A stretch of DNA of 9,811 nucleotides from an uncultured Clostridium sp. (GTDB taxonomy: Bacteria > Bacillota > Clostridia > TANB77 > CAG-508), in assembly GCA_947062645.1 (NCBI GenBank), contig CAMSQT010000033.1, forward strand, positions 1-9,811, in the 5' to 3' direction. The translations under genes and the position numbers were made by a program. Positions 1-6,543 of this stretch are shown here, piece by piece. Under the pieces are notes generated by a model, which had not been told where the DNA came from, did no database searches, and saw only the letters and a list, made by a program, of their open reading frames with translations. The stretch's first letter is position 1, and each line of letters starts with the position of its first letter.

Positions 1-45
1 GATGAGGCATTGTGACTGGAGTTCAGACGTGTGCTCTTCCGATCT
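1..45 (+). other. Illumina adapter left on fragment end (read-2/P7 side)
   Basis: Not biological. Positions 12-45 match the TruSeq read-2 adapter, starting GTGACTGGAGTTC and ending CTTCCGATCT. The three bases GAT at 1-3 match the end of the P7 primer, so 4-11 (GAGGCATT) is probably an 8-base sample index. Genomic sequence starts at 46, inside ispG. Any reading frame crossing this point, such as the plus-strand frame opening at base 2, is spurious. Confidence 0.97.
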
Positions 46-1036
46 GATTTCTCCTTTTTTAAACAAAAGTCCTTCTCCGAATCCCGCCCGAGCAATACCA
101 ATATCTGCTTCTCTTGCTTCCCCAGGACCATTTACAGCACAGCCCATAACAGCAACTGTTATGTCACTGTCAATCGTTTGTAAAAACTCTTCTATTTCTT
201 GTGCAATTGGAATTAGGTCAATTTGTGTCCTTCCACAAGTAGGACAAGCAATTAAAGTTGGCTGTTTATGATATAAATTACAATCTTTTAAAATCTCTTT
301 TGCTACTTTAATTTCTTTAATTGGGTCAGCAGAAAGTGAAACACGAATCGTGTCTCCAATTCCTTGTCTTAGCAAAACACCTAACCCAATACTAGATTTA
401 ATGGTTCCACTAAATTCCGTCCCTGCTTCTGTAATTCCTAAGTGTAAAGGACATTGGAATTCTTCAGAAGCTTTTTGATAAGCTTCGATACATAAGTCCA
501 AATTAGAAGCCTTTAAAGAAATAGCATAATCATAAAAATCTAAATCCTCTAATATTTTAACATGCTTTTTAGCACTTTCTATCATTGCTTTTGCGGTTGG
601 TTTTCCATCTCTTTGTAATAATTCTTTTTCTAAAGAACCTGCGTTAACACCTATTCGAATAGGAATATGATGTTTTTTACAAGCCTCTACTACTGCCTTT
701 ACCTTTTCTTGCGAACCAATATTTCCGAGGATTAATTCTAATTTTATCAACACCTGCTTTAATTGCTTCTAAAGCAATTTCATAGTCAAAATGTATGTCT
801 GCAACAATAGGAATGTGAATTTGTTGCTTAATTTCTTTAATGGCTTTTGCATCCTCTTTATCTAAGCAGGCAACTCTTATTACTTGGCATCCTACTTTTT
901 CTAAATCTAAAATTTGTTTTACCGTATCAGAAACATTTTTTGTTTTAGTGTTACACATCGATTGGATAACAACTTCATTTTGTCCCCCAATACCAACATT
1001 TCCCACCATTATTTGACGTGTTTTTGTTCGATTCAT
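46..1036 (-). CDS. ispG: 4-hydroxy-3-methylbut-2-enyl diphosphate synthase (IspG/GcpE), 3' end missing, frameshifted
   Basis: IspG is the iron-sulfur enzyme of the MEP isoprenoid pathway that reduces the cyclic diphosphate MEcPP to HMBPP in the cytosol. The N-terminal TIM-barrel part reads MNRTKTRQIMVGNVGIGG, then IQSMCNT, IPIVADIHFD and DKIRINPG. The C-terminal [4Fe-4S] part shows CPTCGR (near residue 262) and MGCAVNGPGEA (near 297), which supply the three cysteine ligands. The ATG at 1036-1034 follows an AGGAAGGA ribosome binding site, 17 bases after the pyrD stop, so it is probably the last visible gene of the pyr operon. The frame breaks at plus-strand base 727, where an extra base turns INPGNIGS into INPRKYWF; reading resumes in the next frame. 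Near the 3' end, RAGFGEG stands where the family has GGxGEG, explained by three extra bases at 79, 86 and 90. About 329 codons remain; the last 20-30 residues are lost at the adapter junction. Confidence 0.93.
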
Positions 1037-1053
1037 TTCACTTTTTTCCTTCC

Positions 1054-1964
1054 TCAGTTCATTGTAACAGCACCAATAATAGTATTAACATCTTCAATCT
1101 TATGCTTTTCCATATAGTTTTCAATCCCTTGAACTGTATTTACACTCGTATAAGGGCTAATAAAATTCCCAGCACCAATGGAAACAGCTGTTGCTCCTGC
1201 CAACATAAACTCAATGGCATCTTCTCCGTTTATAATGCCACCCATTCCTAAAATTGGAATATTAACAGCTTGTGCTACTTGGTAAACCATACGAACCGCT
1301 ACTGGACGAATGGCTGGTCCAGAAAGTCCGTCCTGTATTATTGGCAAGAACAGGTCTTTTTTTGTCAATATCAATCTTCATGCCAAGTAAGGTATTAATC
1401 AAGGAAACGCCATCTGCCCCTGCATCTTCTACTGCTTTTGCAACAGATGCAATATCGGTAACATTTGGTGTTAATTTTACAATCAGTGGCTTATCTAGCA
1501 CTTTTCTAACTTCTTGGGTTACTTGTTTTACCCCTTCATAAGTATTTCCAAATGCCATACAACCTGCTTTTACATTAGGACAAGATAAATTTAATTCAAC
1601 ACCATCAATGTCTAATGTATTTAATACCTTACATAATTCTACATATTCTTCAATACTACTTCCGCAAGCATTTACTATAATTGCTGTATCAAATTCTCTT
1701 AAAAAAGGTAAATCATTTTGGGCAAAATATTCTACTCCCGGATTTTGCAACCCTATACTGTTTAACATACCACTTGGCGTTTCATAAACTCTAGATGGCT
1801 TGTTTCCACTTCTAGGTTTTAAAGAGGTTCCTTTTGTTATGATTCCTCCTAATTTGCTTAGGTCAAAAAAGTTGCTAAATTCTCTTCCATACCCAAACGT
1901 TCCTGATGCAACTGTTACTGGGTTTTTCATTTTAATTCCTGCTAAGTTTACTCCGTGTATTCAT
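1054..1964 (-). CDS. pyrD: dihydroorotate dehydrogenase B (NAD+), catalytic subunit PyrD, two apparent frameshifts
   Basis: This FMN-containing catalytic subunit oxidises dihydroorotate to orotate and works with PyrK, encoded just upstream. Visible motifs are KNPVTVASGTFGYGRE, KGTSLKPRSGNKPS, LNSIGLQNPG, the active-site loop ELNLSCPNV (Cys near 128), KLTPNVTDI, GADGVSLINT and the phosphate-binding GMGGIINGEDAIEF. As sequenced the frame breaks twice. Base 1330 is extra and splits NNTGGLSGPAIRP. Base 1955 is extra and cuts off the first residues. With both removed the gene is 909 nt, 302 residues, starting MNTGVNLAGIKMKNP, the usual length for class 1B enzymes. I chose the ATG at 1964-1962 because it follows a strong AAGGAGG site and restores the family's first strand; the ATG at 1930 would lose that strand. 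The gene follows pyrK by 62 bases that hold a hairpin repeat. Confidence 0.93.
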
Positions 1965-1989
1965 TTCTTCCTCCTTTTAATTATATGTT

Positions 1990-2022
1990 ATGGTCAAATG
2001 GGGCCTGTCCCACTTTAGCCAT
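1990..2022. repeat. intercistronic hairpin repeat, copy A (pyrK-pyrD junction)
   Basis: The core CCTGTCCCACTTTAGCCAT (2004-2022) recurs at 2853-2871 and 2888-2906. Together with the flanking ATGGTCAAATGGGG (1990-2003) it forms an imperfect hairpin: ATGG pairs with CCAT, AAA with TTT and TGGG with CCCA, around a short GC-rich loop. It starts four bases after the pyrK stop codon and lies upstream of the pyrD ribosome binding site. There is no following U-run, so a processing or stability element is more likely than a terminator. Confidence 0.7.
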
Positions 2023-2026
2023 CACC

Positions 2027-2818
2027 TTAAATCTCCACATCTTTTGCATTAAATACTGGTCCTGCCTTACAAACATGTAAGTATTGTGGCGCATCAGCTG
2101 GACTTTTAGCTGTTTTTACCGCACAACCTAAACACACACCTAAACCACATGCCATTTTTTCTTCTAGAGAGATTTGGCATGGGATTTGTTTTTCTATGGC
2201 TAGTTTCTGAACAGCCTTAAGCATAGGAAGTGGTCCACAAGCATAGATACTATCTATTTTTCCATTTTTAATATCTTCTTCTAAATAATTGATTGCAAAT
2301 CCTTGTTTTGCATAACTTCCATCATCTGTTGTTAAGATAAGTTCATTTGACACTTTTTGAAATTCTTCTTCTAAAACAACAAAATCTTTATTTCTAAAGC
2401 CTAAATAAGTAGTAACATTTTTGTTGTCTGCTTTTGCACACTTAGCTAATTCATATAATGGAAATACACCAATTCCTCCTCCAATAATTGCTAAGTTTTG
2501 ATAATTTTCATATTTAAAAGTTCCGTATCCTAGTGGACCAATGATATCAATTTCTTTTCCTTCTTCTTGTTTTGCTAAAATTTCGGTTCCTTTTCCTTTT
2601 ACTTGAAAGATAAATTCTAAAATGCCATTTTCTCTATCTAAATTGTAAATACTAATTGGTCTTCTTAGGAAAGGTTCTGTTGTTTGGCTTACCCTTATTT
2701 CAATAAAATTTCCTGGTCTTGCTGTTTTTACAATGCTTGGTGCTTCTACACTAAATTTAAATATGTCTGGTTTTAATTGTTCTTTTTTTATTAATTTTGC
2801 AAATGCTTGCTCTGCCAT
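2027..2818 (-). CDS. pyrK: dihydroorotate dehydrogenase electron-transfer subunit PyrK
   Basis: PyrK passes electrons from the FMN of PyrD through a [2Fe-2S] cluster and FAD to NAD+. The 263-residue protein is intact and of typical length. It has the ferredoxin-reductase-like order: a FAD-binding barrel with RRPISIYN (52-59) and GPLGYGTF (94-101), then a nucleotide-binding fold with IIGGGIGVFPLYELA (111-125) and YACGPLPML (192-200). The C-terminal cluster domain carries Cys 224, 229, 232 and 250 in MACGLGVCLGC and LHVCKAGPVF. The start at 2818 follows AAGGAGG at seven bases. It lies in the operon between pyrF and pyrD, which fits the two-subunit enzyme. No frame disturbance is seen. Confidence 0.96.
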   Translation of the reverse strand: MAEQAFAKLIKKEQLKPDIFKFSVEAPSIVKTARPGNFIEIRVSQTTEPFLRRPISIYNLDRENGILEFIFQVKGKGTEILAKQEEGKEIDIIGPLGYGTFKYENYQNLAIIGGGIGVFPLYELAKCAKADNKNVTTYLGFRNKDFVVLEEEFQKVSNELILTTDDGSYAKQGFAINYLEEDIKNGKIDSIYACGPLPMLKAVQKLAIEKQIPCQISLEEKMACGLGVCLGCAVKTAKSPADAPQYLHVCKAGPVFNAKDVEI

Positions 2819-2852
2819 AATTTTTCCTCCTTTTCATTTTTTGTTATTATAA

Positions 2853-2906
2853 CCTGTCCCACTTTGACCATAAATGGTCATGTAGGGCCTGTCCCAGTTT
2901 AGCCAT
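2853..2906. repeat. double hairpin repeat, copies B and C (pyrF-pyrK junction)
   Basis: Copy B (2853-2871, CCTGTCCCACTTTGACCAT) and copy C (2888-2906, CCTGTCCCAGTTTAGCCAT) lie as direct repeats 16 bases apart. Between them TGACCAT-AA-ATGGTCA (2865-2880) forms a perfect 7-bp palindrome with a two-base centre. The second unit repeats the same flank-plus-core layout as copy A. Copy C runs over the last codons and the stop of pyrF (2899-2901), so the repeat has become part of the coding end. The 80-base gap to pyrK is mostly this element plus the pyrK ribosome binding site. Confidence 0.75.
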
Positions 2907-3825
2907 TAATTGCTTGATTTAGTTCTTCTTTCATGCGTAAAGCCTCTTCTCTAGTAGCCTTGGCATAATCTTCTTCTGTAAATTGGTCTTTCCACCTATC
3001 TGCCTTATACGCACACATTAAACTTCTTGAAGCATTTACAATTCCACCTAAAGAATTGTTGTCAAAACCTAAAGCGATGTCATTTGCTTTTCCGCCTTGT
3101 GCGCCATAGCCAGGAATTAAAAAATAGGTATGTGGGGCTATTTTTCTAATTTGTTCTAACTGTTCTGGGTAAGTTGCTCCTACTACAGCAGCAACACTAC
3201 TATAGCCATTTTCTCCTCTTAATTCTTCTCCCCATTTTTCTACTAGTTCTGCTACTTGGCTATATACTTCTTTTTGGTTTTCTAGTTTTAAGTCTTGTAG
3301 TTCTCCAGAAGATGGATTTGAGGTTTTTACTAATACAAAAATTCCTTTGTTATATTTTTTACAGTCCTCTATAAATGGTTTTACGCAATCAGTTCCCATA
3401 TAAGGATTTACAGTGATAAAGTCTACATCAAAAATTGCTTCTTCTTTTGCTCCTATTGGTGTTCTTCCTAAAAAAGCATTGGAATAGCCTGCTGCGGTTG
3501 AGCCGATATCTCCTCTTTTAATATCTGCAATGACCACCATTCCTTTTTCTTTGGCATAATGACAAGTTTCTTTAAATGCTTCTATTCCTGGAATACCAAA
3601 CATTTCATAAAAAGCAATTTGTGGTTTGATAGCTGGTATAATGTCACGGGTGCTATCTATTAAAGCTTTGTTGTATTCTATAATTGCCTTTGCTACTCCT
3701 TCTAAGTTTTGCTCATATTTATTGGTAACACAGGTTGGTAGCATTTCATATCTTGGGTCTAACCCCATTACGGTTGGATTGTTGGTTTCTTTGATTTTTT
3801 CAATTAATTTATCAATTGCTTTCAT
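2899..3825 (-). CDS. pyrF: orotidine 5'-phosphate decarboxylase, type 2
   Basis: PyrF decarboxylates OMP to UMP, the last step of de novo UMP synthesis. The 308-residue product is of the long type-2 subfamily. It shows VMGLDPR (19-25), IPAIKPQIAFYE (63-74), the catalytic Lys/Asp array ADIKRGDIGSTAAGY (100-114), FITVNPYMGTD, VLVKTSNPSSGE, AAVVGATYPEQL and the phosphate loop LIPGYGAQGG. I place the start at 3825-3823 (MKAIDKL): it follows GGAGAG by seven bases and shares an ATGA overlap with the stop of the upstream arsC-like gene. The longer frame from 3840 would run back into that gene and has no ribosome binding site. The overlap implies translational coupling. The last codons lie inside a repeat copy. 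The gene is intact. Confidence 0.96.
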   Translation of the reverse strand: MKAIDKLIEKIKETNNPTVMGLDPRYEMLPTCVTNKYEQNLEGVAKAIIEYNKALIDSTRDIIPAIKPQIAFYEMFGIPGIEAFKETCHYAKEKGMVVIADIKRGDIGSTAAGYSNAFLGRTPIGAKEEAIFDVDFITVNPYMGTDCVKPFIEDCKKYNKGIFVLVKTSNPSSGELQDLKLENQKEVYSQVAELVEKWGEELRGENGYSSVAAVVGATYPEQLEQIRKIAPHTYFLIPGYGAQGGKANDIALGFDNNSLGGIVNASRSLMCAYKADRWKDQFTEEDYAKATREEALRMKEELNQAING

Positions 3826-4175
3826 ATCATTTCTCTCCATTCTTTTTCTTTAAATCCTACTAAAATTTTGTTATCACTTATGAATAGTGGTCTTTTGATT
3901 AGCATGCCATTAGAAGCTAATAATTCTAGCTTTTCTTCTTTTGTCATGGATGGTAATTTTTCTTTTAAGTTTTGTTCTTTGTAGACTAAGCCACTAGTAT
4001 TAAAGAAGTTCTTAGTTTTTAGGTTGCTTTGTTCTATCCATATTTTTAATTCTTCTTTGGTTGGCGTGTCTTCTACGATGTGCCTTTCTTCAAAAGAAAT
4101 TTTATTGTCTTCTAAAAATCTTTTTGCTTTTTGACAAGTAGAACATTTTGGATACCATATCAATAAGTTTTTCAT
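3822..4175 (-). CDS. ArsC/Spx-family thioredoxin-fold protein (arsenate reductase-like)
   Basis: A 117-residue protein of the ArsC/Spx/YffB family. It begins MKNLLIWYPKCSTCQKAKRF, a first strand followed by a CxxC motif (Cys 11, Cys 14), then a helix. The later part NFFNTSGLVYKE (57-68) and GMLIKRPLF (90-98), with the conserved Arg 95, is typical of the family. Many members are called arsenate reductases without proof; a general thiol-redox or regulatory role is equally possible, and no ars genes are nearby. The start at 4175 follows AAGGAAG by about eight bases; an upstream in-frame ATG at 4223 lies inside pyrC and is rejected. The gene follows pyrC by 22 bases and its TGA stop overlaps the pyrF start as ATGA, so it is firmly embedded in the pyrimidine operon. 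Confidence 0.85.
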   Translation of the reverse strand: MKNLLIWYPKCSTCQKAKRFLEDNKISFEERHIVEDTPTKEELKIWIEQSNLKTKNFFNTSGLVYKEQNLKEKLPSMTKEEKLELLASNGMLIKRPLFISDNKILVGFKEKEWREMI

Positions 4176-4197
4176 AGTTACTTCTTCCTTTCTATTT

Positions 4198-5469
4198 TCA
4201 CTTTTGATAAACCACCTTTCCATTTACAATGGTATATTGTACTCTTCCTTTTAATTCTTTTCCAATAAATGGACTATTTTTGGATTTTGATACAATCATA
4301 TCTTTTGTATAAGTATACGTTTCGTTTGGATCAAAGATAGTAATATCTGCAACTTTTCCTTCTTCTATAGTTCCTCTATCGATATGTAGTAATTTAGCTG
4401 GATTGTAAGAAGTTAGTCTTACTAAGTCTAAATAAGTTAGGCTTCCTGTATCTATTAGGTTCATAATTTCTGCTGATAAGGCTGTTTCAAATCCTATGAT
4501 TCCATTTGGTGCAGTAGCTAGTCCTTTGTTTTTTTCGTCCTCTGCATGTGGAGCATGGTCTGTTATGATGCTATCAATAGTTCCTTCTTTTAAACCTTCT
4601 ATAATAGCTTGTCTATCTTTTTCTTCTCTTAATGGTGGATTCATTTTAGCATTTACCCCTGATTTTTTAACCTCGTCAACTGTAAATGTAAAGTAGTGAG
4701 GACAGGTTTCGCATGAAATTTTAACGCCTCTTTTTTTGGCATCTCTTACCATGTTTTTCGTTGTTTTAGTACTGATGTGACAAATGTGCGCTCTTACATT
4801 ATTGGTTTCTGAAATTACGATTTCTCTTGCTGCCATAATTTCTTCTGCTTCTGGTAATACACCATCTACTTCTAATTCTTCTGCTACTTTTCCTGCGTTG
4901 ATAGCACCTGCTGCTACTGATTTTTCTTCACAATGAGAAGCAACAAAGGTTCCTATTTTGTCTGCTTCTATAATGGCTTCTCTCATCATTTTACTGTTAA
5001 CTACTGGCATTCCATCGTCTGAAAAGGCAATAGCTCCTGCTTTCTTTAGTTCTTCAAAATTTACTAGTTCTTCTCCCTTTTCTCCTTTGGATACAGAGGC
5101 ATATGGTAAAACATTACATAGGTTTACTCGTTTGGCTTCTTCTATGATTTTTTGCAAAACAATAGCGCTATCTGGTGTTGGTTTTGTATTTGGCATTGGA
5201 CAAATTGTAGTAAAACCACCACAAACGGCGCTTTTGCTACCTGTTTCGATTGTTTCTTTATGTTCAAAGCCAGGCTCTCTTAGATGGCAATGCATATCAA
5301 TCATTCCAGGTATAATATTAAATTTAGTGCAGTCAATTATTTTATCTGCTGTTTCTTCGATTTTATCTCCTATTTTTTTGATTTTGTCGTCTTCTATCAA
5401 AATGTCTTTTTTTTCAAATGTGTTTGTTTTGTAGTCAATTAATGTTCCATTTTTTAGTAATAGCTTCAT
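4198..5469 (-). CDS. pyrC: dihydroorotase (type I PyrC)
   Basis: PyrC reversibly cyclises N-carbamoyl-L-aspartate to dihydroorotate using a binuclear zinc site. The 423-residue amidohydrolase has the metal-binding DMHCHLREPG (His 60, His 62), GGFTTICPMPNTKP (84-97), AFSDDGMPV (148-156, the Asp typical of type-I enzymes), SHCEE (His 179), ICHISTK (His 231), CPHYF, NPPLREEKDR and TDHAPHAEDEK (Asp 304). A C-terminal GTIEEGKVADITIFDP strand closes the outer beta-domain. The ATG at 5469 follows AGGAGG by eight bases. It is the first gene of the minus-strand operon, with a short leader of about 25 bases from the predicted start site, too short for a PyrR-type attenuator. Intact and full length. Confidence 0.96.
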   Translation of the reverse strand: MKLLLKNGTLIDYKTNTFEKKDILIEDDKIKKIGDKIEETADKIIDCTKFNIIPGMIDMHCHLREPGFEHKETIETGSKSAVCGGFTTICPMPNTKPTPDSAIVLQKIIEEAKRVNLCNVLPYASVSKGEKGEELVNFEELKKAGAIAFSDDGMPVVNSKMMREAIIEADKIGTFVASHCEEKSVAAGAINAGKVAEELEVDGVLPEAEEIMAAREIVISETNNVRAHICHISTKTTKNMVRDAKKRGVKISCETCPHYFTFTVDEVKKSGVNAKMNPPLREEKDRQAIIEGLKEGTIDSIITDHAPHAEDEKNKGLATAPNGIIGFETALSAEIMNLIDTGSLTYLDLVRLTSYNPAKLLHIDRGTIEEGKVADITIFDPNETYTYTKDMIVSKSKNSPFIGKELKGRVQYTIVNGKVVYQK

Positions 5470-5500
5470 GGCTTTTTCCTCCTATTTTTTCATTTTCCTA

Positions 5501-5529
5501 ATCTTATCATTTTTTTTGACTTTTATCAA
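5501..5529 (-). promoter_or_regulatory. predicted sigma-A promoter of the pyrC operon
   Basis: On the minus strand, TTGATA (plus 5529-5524) and TAAGAT (plus 5506-5501) are separated by 17 bases, a good match to TTGACA-N17-TATAAT. The start site would fall near 5494, about 25 bases before the pyrC ATG. The -35 box overlaps the left arm of the neighbouring inverted repeat. Confidence 0.6.
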
Positions 5530-5553
5530 TATCTTTTGACAAAAAAGATATTG
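5527..5553. promoter_or_regulatory. 11-bp perfect inverted repeat between divergent promoters, candidate operator
   Basis: CAATATCTTTT (5527-5537) and AAAAGATATTG (5543-5553) are exact reverse complements around the five bases GACAA. The element overlaps the predicted pyrC -35 box by three bases and ends 14 bases before the -35 box of the facing gene, so a bound protein could act on both. No T- or U-run follows on either strand, which argues against a terminator. The regulator is not known from this window. Confidence 0.55.
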
Positions 5554-5567
5554 GAATTTCAAAGTAA

Positions 5568-5596
5568 TTGACAAATCCCCTTTTTTTATTTACAAT
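5568..5596 (+). promoter_or_regulatory. near-consensus sigma-A promoter of the pyrE-like gene
   Basis: TTGACA (5568-5573) and TACAAT (5591-5596) are exactly 17 bases apart. The start site would be near 5603, giving a leader of about 26 bases that carries AAGGAGG (5615-5621), seven bases before the ATG at 5629. Confidence 0.8.
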
Positions 5597-5628
5597 AGCA
5601 TTAGAATAAAAATTAAGGAGGAACCAAT

Positions 5629-6486
5629 ATGCCAGATATCATGTCATATTTATTTGAAACAAAAGCCGTAAAATTTTGTGAAGAAAACAAACCATTTTTC
5701 TTAACTTCAGGAACCATCTCACCATACTTTGTAAACACTCATTTTTTGTATGGAAATGAACAAGAAGCAACCGAATTCTTATCTTACATTGACACATTAT
5801 TAGAAGATAGAATTAACTTACCAAAAAAAGTATTTGAAAAAGTTTTGGTACAATACGAAAATAATGAAATTTTTAAATACACAATAGACACTATGATAAA
5901 AGCCATTACAGACAATGTAAATGTAGACGAAATCGATTACATTTCTGGTGGAGAAAGAAGAGACTGGTATTTTTCTAACATGATTGCTTATTTATTAAAA
6001 AAGCCACATCTTACCCTATTTAAGGACATGGAAGCATTTGTTAGTCCATATGACTTCTCTTCAACTGAAAAAATAACAAACATCGAAGGAAAAACCGTAT
6101 TAAATGCTTCAGACCTAGTAACAGCAGCTTCCAATTATGTTCGTTCTTGGATACCAGCTGTTAAAAATTTAAATGGAAAACTATTATGGACTTGCTATGT
6201 TGTTGATAGAAAACAAGGTGGAACCGAAGTTTTAGAAAAAGAAGGTATTAAAACTATCCCACTTGCTTTAGTTGATAATACTCTTTTCGAAGAAGCCTTT
6301 CGTTTAAGCATTATAAATGAAGGACAACTAGAAATGTTAAAAGGATTTTACCATGACCCATATGAGACTATGAGAAACTTTTTAATCAATCATCCAGAAT
6401 TTATTGAAAATGCTTTACAATCAACAGACGAAAGAACCTTAAAAAGAGTAAAAACTTTAACAGAAGGAAATTTATATAATTTATAA
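5629..6486 (+). CDS. orotate phosphoribosyltransferase-like protein
   Basis: A 285-residue protein that resembles clostridial proteins annotated as orotate phosphoribosyltransferase. Supporting segments are FFLTSGTISPYFVNTHFLYG (23-42), like the N-terminal substrate region LxSGxxSPxY; DYISGGERRDWYFSNMIA (103-120); HLTLFKD (127-133); and KTVLNASDLVTAASNY (155-170), which sits where PyrE has its PRPP loop. That loop normally reads DDVxTxG, but here only DLVTA remains. The C-terminal part CYVVDRKQGGTEVLEKEGI (189-207) matches the usual VxVDRxxG region followed by a helix. The protein is about 80 residues longer than standard PyrE. Its divergent position opposite pyrC-pyrF-pyrK-pyrD, with no other pyrE in view, supports conversion of orotate to OMP. 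A non-catalytic or regulatory role is the alternative because of the degenerate loop. It is the only plus-strand gene; its frame is intact. Confidence 0.65.
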   Translation: MPDIMSYLFETKAVKFCEENKPFFLTSGTISPYFVNTHFLYGNEQEATEFLSYIDTLLEDRINLPKKVFEKVLVQYENNEIFKYTIDTMIKAITDNVNVDEIDYISGGERRDWYFSNMIAYLLKKPHLTLFKDMEAFVSPYDFSSTEKITNIEGKTVLNASDLVTAASNYVRSWIPAVKNLNGKLLWTCYVVDRKQGGTEVLEKEGIKTIPLALVDNTLFEEAFRLSIINEGQLEMLKGFYHDPYETMRNFLINHPEFIENALQSTDERTLKRVKTLTEGNLYNL

Positions 6487-6494
6487 AATTAGTT

Positions 6495-6531
6495 AATTGC
6501 CAAAAGGGACACACCTTTTTGGCAATTTTTT
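6495..6531 (+). terminator. rho-independent terminator of the pyrE-like gene
   Basis: AATTGCCAAAA (6495-6505) pairs perfectly with TTTTGGCAATT (6517-6527) around an 11-base loop, followed by a T-run to 6531 and further Ts. It begins nine bases after the stop codon of the pyrE-like gene and lies between two convergent genes. On the minus strand the stem is followed only by AT-rich sequence, so it may also act, more weakly, on cysE transcripts. Confidence 0.85.
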
Positions 6532-6543
6532 GTTTTAAGCTTC

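Noticed and set aside
2..271. Plus-strand open frame of 89 codons at the left end
   Set aside because: It starts in adapter sequence and continues antisense to ispG; no ribosome binding site or protein family resemblance.
417..420. Possible further insertion at TCCG in ispG
   Set aside because: The frame continues correctly as ITEAGTEFSGTIK, so ACG-GAA encodes a plausible Thr-Glu and no base is extra.
1928..1930. pyrD start at the internal ATG (MKNPVTV)
   Set aside because: An AGGA lies nearby, but this start omits the conserved first strand VNLAGIKM, and the stronger AAGGAGG site precedes the ATG at 1964.
3826..3840. Earlier pyrF start at 3840
   Set aside because: It lies inside the arsC-like gene without a ribosome binding site, whereas the ATG at 3825 has GGAGAG and an ATGA stop/start overlap.
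4176..4223. Earlier start for the arsC-like gene at 4223
   Set aside because: It runs through the pyrC end; the ATG at 4175 has a good AAGGAAG and begins exactly at the family's first strand.
5527..5553. Inverted repeat as a transcription terminator
   Set aside because: No T-run follows on either strand and no gene ends there; it sits between two divergent promoters.
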